Of a DNA stretch of 12,981 nucleotides, positions 6,289-12,021 are shown piece by piece (positions within the stretch are counted from its first letter, which is position 1; every line of letters starts with the position of its first letter). The translations under genes and the position numbers were made by a program. The stretch covers positions 1 to 12,981 of the forward strand of contig JBBQZL010000059.1 of assembly GCA_038207745.1 (NCBI GenBank), given 5' to 3'. Origin of the DNA: JBBQZL01 sp038207745. Its GTDB lineage: Bacteria > Actinomycetota > Thermoleophilia > Solirubrobacterales > 70-9. The notes under the pieces were generated by a model. The model saw only the letters and a program-made list of their open reading frames with translations, did no database searches and was not told the origin of the DNA.

Positions 6289-6292
6289 GGAG
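6289..6292 (+). promoter_or_regulatory. Ribosome binding site pointing to a CTG start
   Basis: GGAG is followed after 7 nt by CTG at 6300, the first in-frame codon that could start the membrane protein and keep its first helix whole. It also lies within ATG-GAG-ATG of a six-codon frame (6287-6307) that leads nowhere. Confidence 0.4.
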
Positions 6293-6299
6293 ATGAGTC

Positions 6300-6950
6300 C
6301 TGCGTGAGCAACTGATCGCACTGAGGGGTCTTCACCGAAGTTCCGCAGAGCGCGGTCTTCTTCAGATCTGTGCCTTCATCGCGCTGGTGGTTGCGCTCCA
6401 CATCGTGAATGCGGCGTTTATCGACGGCACCTTCCTCAACCTCGCCGGGGATTGGAACCTCCCGGCTTTTGCCTCGGTGGCTGTCTTCGCGATCGCGGGC
6501 TTGACCTGCTGGAACAGCGCCGATCGGGCGGATCAAGGTGATCGGCGGGTGTGGAAGCTGCTCGCGATCTCGATGATCGTTTGCGCGGCGGAGTCACTCG
6601 TGAACGTCCACGGGCGAGTCGAAGAGATCGACGGCCTGGAAAGACCCGTTCTGATCCTCGAGTCGCTGCTGGGGCTCTTGGCCATCATCTTCTTTGCCCG
6701 TCGGGTGACACGCATGCCCAAGCCCGTGCCGATCCTGCTTGCACTTGCGGCCATCATGCTGGCGATCTCGCAGGCGAGCGGCGCAATCGACAGCACCGGC
6801 GATGGCGGCGGGTCCTTCCATGCGTTGCTGCTGATCGTCGAGGAGGCGGGGGAGATGTTCGTGGCCGCACTGGTGGTGTGCGCGGCGATTTCCGCGAGGT
6901 CCGGGCCCGCGGAGCCCGCCACGATTCAGGGGTCCGGCGGAGAAACCTGA
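6300..6950 (+). CDS. Unrecognised six-helix membrane protein (start CTG 6300, or GTG 6387)
   Basis: I do not recognise the family. From CTG 6300 the protein has 216 residues; from the first canonical start, GTG 6387, it has 187. The longer form is preferred because the first hydrophobic helix (QICAFIALVVALHIVNAAF) is cut in the middle by the GTG, GTG 6387 has no Shine-Dalgarno, and GGAG sits 7 nt before CTG 6300. Its added N-terminus (LREQLIALRGLHRSSAERGL) is basic, as expected for a cytoplasmic end. Six hydrophobic segments are visible; the later ones include LPAFASVAVFAIAGLTCW, LLAISMIVCAAESLV, LILESLLGLLAIIFFARR, ILLALAAIMLAISQASGAID and ALLLIVEEAGEMFVAALVV. Glutamates within helices 3 and 6 (AAESLVNVHGRVEEID, EEAGEMF) are unusual for membrane spans and could be functional. 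It lies between the methyltransferase gene (divergent) and rpmI (180 nt downstream). No catalytic motif is seen and its role is unknown. Confidence 0.6.
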   Translation: MREQLIALRGLHRSSAERGLLQICAFIALVVALHIVNAAFIDGTFLNLAGDWNLPAFASVAVFAIAGLTCWNSADRADQGDRRVWKLLAISMIVCAAESLVNVHGRVEEIDGLERPVLILESLLGLLAIIFFARRVTRMPKPVPILLALAAIMLAISQASGAIDSTGDGGGSFHALLLIVEEAGEMFVAALVVCAAISARSGPAEPATIQGSGGET

Positions 6951-7130
6951 TCAACTTGCGCTCGGACCCCGGGGAATCATCTGCCGGGATGAGGCTCGTG
7001 TTTTCGGTCCGCGCACTGAGATGCGGTGCCGGCTGGTCACCTGGGTGGGGCGGCTGGACTTCGGGCGGAAAACGGCTGCAAACAGGCAGCTCAGCCCCGA
7101 GGTTCGACTTCTGCTTGAATACACCGTCCG
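6951..7130 (+). promoter_or_regulatory. 180-nt leader region of rpmI-rplT
   Basis: No gene is seen here. It must hold the promoter or leader for the L35-L20 genes, since the canonical upstream partner infC is 5.5 kb away. An extended -10-like TGC-TTGAAT (7112-7120) would start transcription a few bases before the rpmI ATG at 7131. Small hairpins are possible: CCCGG/CCGGG (6968-6972 with 6984-6988) and GCTGC/GCAGC (7075-7079 with 7086-7090). L20 represses its own operon through leader RNA in several bacteria; I cannot show that structure here. Confidence 0.3.
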
Positions 7131-7331
7131 ATGCCGAAGATGAAGACTCATTCCGGAGCCAAGAAGCGGTTCCGCAAAACCGCGACTGGCAAGCTGCGTG
7201 GACGACGCGCCTACTCGAGCCACATTCTCGAGAAGAAGTCGCCGAAGCGCAAGCGCCGGATGGCCAGGCCGGTTGAGATCAGCGCAAATGACGCACCCCG
7301 CGTCCGGCAGCTGCTCGGAGGCAAGAAGTGA
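7131..7331 (+). CDS. rpmI: 50S ribosomal protein L35
   Basis: The 66-residue basic protein has the full L35 pattern: MPKMKTHSGAKKRFRKTATG at the N-terminus, a Lys/Arg-rich middle (HILEKKSPKRKRRMARPVEI) and a short C-terminal helix ending RVRQLLGGKK. Length equals the family norm of about 64-66. L35 sits near the peptidyl-transferase side of the large subunit and joins during assembly. The ATG is fixed by the invariant MPKMKTHSGA start; no Shine-Dalgarno is evident, so a very short leader is possible. The stop TGA overlaps the rplT start (GTGA), the conserved rpmI-rplT coupling that keeps the two proteins in equal amounts. Confidence 0.97.
   Translation: MPKMKTHSGAKKRFRKTATGKLRGRRAYSSHILEKKSPKRKRRMARPVEISANDAPRVRQLLGGKK
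7317..7321 (+). promoter_or_regulatory. Ribosome binding site of rplT
   Basis: GGAGG within the last codons of rpmI lies 6 nt before GTG 7328 and fixes that non-ATG start. Confidence 0.8.
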
Positions 7332-7687
7332 GCCGCGTAAAGCGCTCGGTCCATGCCCGCAAGAAGCGGCGCAAGGTCCTCAAGGAGGCGAAGGGATACT
7401 TCGGGCGTAAGAACTCGACTTATCGTTTCGCCAAGGAGCAGGTCCAGAAGTCAGGCCAGTACGCCTACCGGGACCGCCGGAACCGCAAGCGTGAGTTCCG
7501 TCGTCTCTGGATCGTGCGGATCAACGCCGCCGCGAGGCAGGAGGGCATGAGCTACTCCGAGCTGATCCACGGCCTCAACAAGGCCGATGTCGAGGTCAAC
7601 CGCAAGATGCTTGCCGACATCGCCGTCCACGACAGCGATGCATTCCGCCGATTTGTCGAGCTCGCCCGGGAGGGTGCGGCGGCGTAG
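7328..7687 (+). CDS. rplT: 50S ribosomal protein L20
   Basis: This 119-residue basic protein is an early 23S rRNA binder needed for large-subunit assembly, and in several bacteria a repressor of its own operon. The sequence follows the family throughout: SRVKRSVHARKKRRKVLKEA, KGYFGRKNSTYRFAKEQV, YAYRDRRNRKREFRRLWIVR, INAAARQEGMSYSELIHGL, NKADVEVNRKMLADIA, and a C-terminal helix ending in LAREGAAA. The long N-terminal helix (about 1-60) is the rRNA-threading part and the C-terminal globular half would bind any leader RNA. It starts at GTG in a GTGA overlap with rpmI behind a GGAGG site, and stops at TAG 25 nt before the stem of a strong terminator. Confidence 0.98.
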   Translation: MSRVKRSVHARKKRRKVLKEAKGYFGRKNSTYRFAKEQVQKSGQYAYRDRRNRKREFRRLWIVRINAAARQEGMSYSELIHGLNKADVEVNRKMLADIAVHDSDAFRRFVELAREGAAA

Positions 7688-7711
7688 GCGCCTTCGCATC
7701 TGGATTCCTTC

Positions 7712-7747
7712 GGGCGGCTCGCGAAAGCGAAGCCGCCCTTTTTGTTT
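7712..7747 (+). terminator. Intrinsic terminator after rplT
   Basis: GGGCGGCT (7712-7719) pairs with AGCCGCCC (7731-7738). The inner CGC-GAAA-GCG (7720-7729) extends the stem above a one-base A bulge at 7730. The U-rich run TTTTTGTTT follows at once (7739-7747). This is a classical Rho-independent terminator 25 nt after the rplT stop and 17 nt before the next ATG, so it separates ribosomal-protein from downstream expression, fully or by partial read-through. Confidence 0.93.
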
Positions 7748-7764
7748 CTGGAGACGACACAAGA

Positions 7765-8490
7765 ATGATCACAAGCCCACAAAACGAGAAGCTGAAGCTG
7801 GTCCGCAGGCTCCGCGAGCGCAAGTACCGCGATCGCGAGGGGCTGTTCGTCACCGAGGGCGAGGACCTGATCGAGGCCGGTGTCGGTGCGGGGTGGGATC
7901 AGGTGGTGCTCCTGGGCGCGCCGGATTCGGGTTTCGGTGAGGAGGTCGAGCCCGATCTGCTCGGCTCGATCTCGATGCTCGGGTCAGGCACGAGGGCAAT
8001 CGGCGTCTGGCGGACCCGCTGGGCCAAGGAAACCTCCGGTCCGGTCAATATCTATCTGCATGGAGTATCTGACCCAGGCAACGTCGGAACCGTGATCAGG
8101 ACCGCCCATGCATTGATCGAGGGGACCGTCATCCTCGGGCCGGATTGCGCAGACCCCTTCTCGCAGAAGGCCGTCCGCGCGAGCATGGGGTCGGTCTTTG
8201 GCCAGCCGGTGGCCCGGGCAGGCTTCGAGGATCTGACCGGATCACGGGTGGCGATGGTCGCCCGCGGTGGATCGTGGCCACCGGATGCGGTCGGCGCAGG
8301 GCCGATCACAATCTGCATGGGGGCCGAGCGAGACGGCCTTCCGGCTGAGATCACTGCGGCCTGCGACGCCAGACTGACGATCCCGCTCCGCAAGGAAGGC
8401 GCAGAGTCGCTCAACGTAGCGGCGGCCGCGGCAATCGTCTGCGAGCGGGTATCGTCGCCAAGCGTGATCAGAGGTGCCGAAAATGCTTGA
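7765..8490 (+). CDS. SpoU/TrmH-family RNA 2'-O-methyltransferase
   Basis: SpoU enzymes methylate ribose 2'-OH groups of rRNA or tRNA with S-adenosylmethionine bound in a knotted fold. The N-terminal ~85 residues form a substrate-binding region (SPQNEKLKLVRRLRERKYRD, GLFVTEGEDLIEAG). The SpoU fold follows with motif 1 SDPGNVGTVIRTA (102-114, with N107 and catalytic-type R112), DPFSQKAVRASMGSVFGQP (130-148), motif 2 ICMGAERDGLP (183-193) and motif 3 IPLRKEGAESLNVAAAAAIV (206-225). At 241 residues it is near the usual size. The gene at this position in Streptomyces is often labelled tsnR-like, but thiostrepton resistance cannot be assumed and the target nucleotide is unknown. GGAGA (7750-7754) lies 10 nt before the ATG. 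It overlaps pheS by 8 nt and follows the rplT terminator. Confidence 0.92.
   Translation: MITSPQNEKLKLVRRLRERKYRDREGLFVTEGEDLIEAGVGAGWDQVVLLGAPDSGFGEEVEPDLLGSISMLGSGTRAIGVWRTRWAKETSGPVNIYLHGVSDPGNVGTVIRTAHALIEGTVILGPDCADPFSQKAVRASMGSVFGQPVARAGFEDLTGSRVAMVARGGSWPPDAVGAGPITICMGAERDGLPAEITAACDARLTIPLRKEGAESLNVAAAAAIVCERVSSPSVIRGAENA
8471..8476 (+). promoter_or_regulatory. Ribosome binding site of pheS
   Basis: GAGGTG, six bases before ATG 8483, matches the anti-Shine-Dalgarno end of 16S rRNA. The in-frame GTG at 8474 is part of this site, so 8483 is the better start. Confidence 0.65.
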
Positions 8491-9565
8491 TCGGATCGAA
8501 GCCATAAGGCATGAGGCCGAGACTGCGATCGCGTCTGCGGACAACACCGAGACTCTCGAGGAACTTCGGGTTCGCTACCTCGGTCGCAAGTCCGATCTGA
8601 CCACGATCCTCAGGGGCATCGCCGACCTGCCGGGCGATCAGCGCGGCCCGGTCGGAAAGAATGGAAATGTCGCGCGCAAGGCGCTGGAGGAGCTGCTGGA
8701 TGCACGAACCCGGGAGCTCGGTGACGCCGAGCTCGAAGGCAGACTCGCCGCCGATCGGATTGATGTCACGCTGCCCGGCGCTCCAGCCCTTCCCGTCGGC
8801 CACACCCACCTGATCACGCGGACGATCCACCAGATCGAGGACATCATGGTCGGACTCGGATATCGCGTTGTCGAGGGACCCGAGATCGAGCACGACTTCT
8901 ACAACTTCACGGCACTGAATCATCCCCCCGGACATCCCGCGAGGATGCTCCAGGACACCTTCTACATCGACCCGGAGTCGATCGCCGCGAGCGCCGGCGC
9001 GCAGGACGTTCTGCTTCGCACCCACACCTCGCCGATGCAGGTCCGCTCGATGGAGGATCAGGGGCCGCCGATTTTCATCATCGTCCCCGGCAAGGTCTAC
9101 CGACGCGACTCTGACGCCACCCACAGTCCGATGTTCCATCAGGTCGAGGGGCTCGCGATCGCCGAGGGAATAACGCTCGCCGACCTTCAGGGAACCCTGC
9201 TCGAGTTGCTCCAGGCGATCTTCGGAGACGAACGCCGGGTGCGGATGCGCCCCCACTTCTTCCCGTTCACCGAGCCGAGCGTCGAGTTCGATGTTTCCTG
9301 CTTCCAATGCGATGGCTCGGGATCGCTTGCCGACGGGCCCCGCTGCAATCTCTGCAAGGGACAGGGCTGGATCGAGGTCGGCGGCGCGGGCATGGTTGAC
9401 CCCAACGTTCTCGGCTTTGTCGCCGAGTCCGGCTATGACCCGGAGCAGGTGCAGGGTTTTGCCTTTGGGATGGGGGTGGAGCGGATCGCGATGCTCAGGT
9501 ACGGGATCCCGGACCTGCGCCGCTTCTTCGACAACGACCTGCGGGTACTGGGGCAGTTCGGATGA
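8483..9565 (+). CDS. pheS: Phenylalanyl-tRNA synthetase alpha subunit with Cys4 insert
   Basis: PheS is the catalytic subunit of the (alpha-beta)2 enzyme that charges tRNA-Phe. Residues 1-~85 are the coiled-coil tRNA-binding arm (LEELRVRYLGRKSDLT at 26-40). The class II core follows: motif 1 around HLITRTIHQIEDIMVGLGYR (109-128), GPEIEHDFYNFTALN (132-146), RTHTSPMQVRSM (179-190), motif 2 KVYRRDSDATHSPMFHQVEG (204-223), FFPFTEPSVEFDV (259-271) and motif 3 GFAFGMGVERIAMLRYG (325-341). Between FDV and GWIEVGGAGM lies an insert with C273-x2-C276-x-G-x-G and C288-x2-C291-x-G-x-G, a DnaJ-like four-cysteine arrangement that probably binds zinc; E. coli PheS lacks it, while some other lineages have a comparable insert. 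The protein has 360 residues from ATG 8483; GTG 8474 would add three. It overlaps the methyltransferase gene by 8 nt and pheT by 4 nt (ATGA), fitting coupled synthesis of both subunits. Confidence 0.97.
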   Translation: MLDRIEAIRHEAETAIASADNTETLEELRVRYLGRKSDLTTILRGIADLPGDQRGPVGKNGNVARKALEELLDARTRELGDAELEGRLAADRIDVTLPGAPALPVGHTHLITRTIHQIEDIMVGLGYRVVEGPEIEHDFYNFTALNHPPGHPARMLQDTFYIDPESIAASAGAQDVLLRTHTSPMQVRSMEDQGPPIFIIVPGKVYRRDSDATHSPMFHQVEGLAIAEGITLADLQGTLLELLQAIFGDERRVRMRPHFFPFTEPSVEFDVSCFQCDGSGSLADGPRCNLCKGQGWIEVGGAGMVDPNVLGFVAESGYDPEQVQGFAFGMGVERIAMLRYGIPDLRRFFDNDLRVLGQFG

Positions 9566-12021
9566 AGATCCCCTACTCGTGGCTGAGCGAATACTGCGAT
9601 GCCGGCGTCGAGCCCAGGCAGCTCGCCGAACGCCTTGCGATGACCGGCACCGAGGTCGAGCGGATCACCGTTTCCGGCCCGCCCTCGCCGGACAATTTCG
9701 TGGTTGGCAAGGTTCTCGCGGTCGAGAGGCACCCGGATGAAGACCGGCTGAGCGTCTGCCGGGTCGAGACCGGCGACGGCGAGCGGACGATCGTTTGCGG
9801 CGCGCCAAACGTCGCCGCCGGCCAGACGGTGGCCGTTTCGCTCCCCGGCGCGATCATGCCGGGTGGGCAGAAGATCCGAGACTCGAAGCTGCGCGGGGTC
9901 GAGTCGAACGGAATGATCCTTTCCGAGTTGGAGCTCGAGCTCGGTGCCGAGAGCGACGGGATCATGGTCCTGGGTGACGAGTTTGCAGCAGGCCAGCCGC
10001 TGTCCGAGGTTGTGCCCCTGGCCGAGCCCGTGCTCGAACTCGAAGTGACCCCCAACCGGATTGATTGCCTGGGCGTCTACGGGGTTGCCCGCGAGGTTCA
10101 CGCGATAACCGGCGCATCGTTGAAGCCGGCTCCGTGGATCGACGATGCCGAGGCCGTCGGGCACGGCTCCGTCGAGGAGTTCGCCTCGATCACGGTCGAG
10201 GTGCCTGAACTGTGCCCGCGGTTCACCGCCCGGGTCTTCACCGATCTGAAGGTCGCGCCTTCGCCGGCCTGGCTGCGGGCGCGCCTGATCGCGTCCGGCC
10301 AGCGGCCGATCAACAACCTCGTCGACATCACCAACTACGTGATGCTGCTGACCGCGCAGCCCCTCCACGCCTTCGACCTGGACGAGGTCCCTGGCGGTGC
10401 GCTGACGGTGAGAGCCGCGGCTGACGGCGAGAAGATGACCACCCTCGACGATGTCGATCGTGTCCTCGATTCCGAGATGGTGCTGGTCTGCGATGACAAC
10501 GGTCCCTCGGCAATTGCCGGGATCATGGGCGGTCAGGTCTCCGAGGTCTCGGATCAGACGACGCGCGTCCTGCTCGAGGTGGCGAACTGGAATGGGCCGA
10601 ACATCCTCCAGACATCGCGGCGGCTAGCCCTCAGGTCAGAGGCCTCCTCGCGGTTCGAGAAGCAACTTCATCCGGAGCTCTGCATGCGGGCACAACAGAT
10701 CGCCTCGCGGCTGATCGTCGGGTTGTGTGACGCCAGACTGGTCCCTGGAACGATCGATGTCGCCGCTGAGATTCCGGCTCCGCGGATCCTGAACCTGCGC
10801 GAGTCACGTGTTGAGGGGCTGCTGGGGATGCAAATCTCCCAGCAGGAGCAGATCGAGTACCTGATGCGGCTCGGCTTCGGCGTCGAAGCCGGAGAAGGGG
10901 TCCTCGAGGTCACGGTTCCACCGGACCGGAGCGCCGATGTGACCCGTGAGGTTGACCTGATCGAGGAGGTGGCCCGGGTACATGGCCTGAGCGAAAACCT
11001 GCCGATCACGCTTCCCGCGTCTGCAATCGGAAGGGTTGGCGGCCTCAGCCGCGACCAGCGCCTCAGGCGCAGGGCCGAGGATGTGGTCAGAGATCTCGGA
11101 TTCAATGAGGTGGTCGGGTTCAGCTTCGTGCACCCGGAGGAAACGCTGAAGCTCGGGGTCACAGGCGACGACCCTCGCGCAAACCCCGTCAGGGTCTCCA
11201 ACCCGCTTTCCGAAGACCAGTCGGTGATGCGGACCCAGCTGATCGGCTCCCTGCTGACTTCGGCCCGGTACAACCGTGCGCGCGGAGCGAGCCGGGTGGC
11301 GCTGTTCGAGTCGGGACGGGTCTATCTCCGCGACATGGTCGATGGCGCCGGTCCGCTGTCGGGGGATTTTCGCGGAATTCAGAGCCCTCCCGCATTCGAG
11401 CCGCATCACCTGGCCGGGTTGGTCGGCGGCCCGATCAACCCGGAGAGCTGGCGGGGGAGCGGGGAGCCCGCGGGCTTCTTCGACCTCAAGGGTGTTCTCG
11501 AGGCCCTCGCCGCGCACCTGCGTGTCTCGCTGACCTTCCAACCCGGCTCCGAACCGTTCCTGCACCCGGGCCGTTCCGCCGAGGTAACGCTTGACGGTGC
11601 GTCCCTCGGATACCTGGGCGAACTTCATCCGCGGATCGCAGCCACGTGGGACATCGAAACCGCAGTCGTCTTCGAGATCGAGCTTGGCATGCTGGCCAGG
11701 TCGGCGGGCGTTGGCGAGGAGGCTTTCCACGACATCGCCGCCTTCCCGTCGGTGAATCAGGACCTCGCCGTTGTCGTCCCCGAGGGGGTTGCCGCGGCGA
11801 GCGTCGAGGCCGAGATCGGTAACGCCGGCGGCGAGCTGCTTCGGCAGGTCACCGTCTTCGACGTCTATCGGGGTGATCAGATCGGCGCGGACAGGAAGAG
11901 CCTTGCCCTGCGGCTCGAGTTTCGCGCCGATGATCGAACCCTGACCGAAGATGAGGTCAGGGAACTGCGGGAGAGAATCAGCAATGCCCTCGACGGCATC
12001 GGCGGCTCTCTCCGTGTTTGA
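9562..12021 (+). CDS. pheT: Phenylalanyl-tRNA synthetase beta subunit
   Basis: PheT supplies the editing site that hydrolyses Tyr-tRNA-Phe and the tRNA-binding surface of PheRS. The 819 residues give the full bacterial domain order: B1 start MKIPYSWLSEYCD; an OB-fold EMAP-like domain at ~45-150 (VVGKVLAVERHPDEDRLSVC, KLRGVESNGMILSE); EVTPNRIDCLGVYGVAREVH (161-180); B3/B4 editing domain ~210-390, with RPINNLVDITNYVML (248-262), QPLHAFD (266-272) and AIAGIMGG (317-324); B5 domain ~405-480 (VPPDRSADVTREVDLIEEVA at 452-471); catalytic-like core ~490-710 (NPLSEDQSVMRTQLIGSLL); and a C-terminal FDX-ACB domain ~720-819 (FPSVNQDLAVVV, DVYRGDQI, DRTLTEDEV). In that last domain the frequent R-R-D-L is N-Q-D-L. 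The start overlaps the pheS stop as ATGA. The 3' end overlaps the argC start. Confidence 0.98.
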   Translation: MKIPYSWLSEYCDAGVEPRQLAERLAMTGTEVERITVSGPPSPDNFVVGKVLAVERHPDEDRLSVCRVETGDGERTIVCGAPNVAAGQTVAVSLPGAIMPGGQKIRDSKLRGVESNGMILSELELELGAESDGIMVLGDEFAAGQPLSEVVPLAEPVLELEVTPNRIDCLGVYGVAREVHAITGASLKPAPWIDDAEAVGHGSVEEFASITVEVPELCPRFTARVFTDLKVAPSPAWLRARLIASGQRPINNLVDITNYVMLLTAQPLHAFDLDEVPGGALTVRAAADGEKMTTLDDVDRVLDSEMVLVCDDNGPSAIAGIMGGQVSEVSDQTTRVLLEVANWNGPNILQTSRRLALRSEASSRFEKQLHPELCMRAQQIASRLIVGLCDARLVPGTIDVAAEIPAPRILNLRESRVEGLLGMQISQQEQIEYLMRLGFGVEAGEGVLEVTVPPDRSADVTREVDLIEEVARVHGLSENLPITLPASAIGRVGGLSRDQRLRRRAEDVVRDLGFNEVVGFSFVHPEETLKLGVTGDDPRANPVRVSNPLSEDQSVMRTQLIGSLLTSARYNRARGASRVALFESGRVYLRDMVDGAGPLSGDFRGIQSPPAFEPHHLAGLVGGPINPESWRGSGEPAGFFDLKGVLEALAAHLRVSLTFQPGSEPFLHPGRSAEVTLDGASLGYLGELHPRIAATWDIETAVVFEIELGMLARSAGVGEEAFHDIAAFPSVNQDLAVVVPEGVAAASVEAEIGNAGGELLRQVTVFDVYRGDQIGADRKSLALRLEFRADDRTLTEDEVRELRERISNALDGIGGSLRV

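Noticed and set aside
6287..6307. Six-codon frame MEMSPA as a leader peptide
   Set aside because: It has no Shine-Dalgarno of its own and a random six-codon frame is expected often. Its GGAG is better explained as the binding site for the CTG start.
1743..6950. The glycan block as a mobile island
   Set aside because: No transposase, integrase, tRNA attachment site or flanking direct repeat is visible, so mobility is not supported beyond the break in conserved gene order.
8474..8482. GTG 8474 as the pheS start
   Set aside because: It forms part of the GAGGTG ribosome binding site for ATG 8483, and no other Shine-Dalgarno would serve it.
8468..10368. Two long antisense frames (8468-9307 and 9433-10368) under pheS and pheT
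   Set aside because: Both lie fully opposite well-supported synthetase genes, have no recognisable domain, and are explained by high GC, which makes stops rare in the mirror frame.
10804..11730. 308-codon antisense frame under pheT
   Set aside because: No domain or plausible start signal, and complete overlap with conserved B5 and core domains of PheT.
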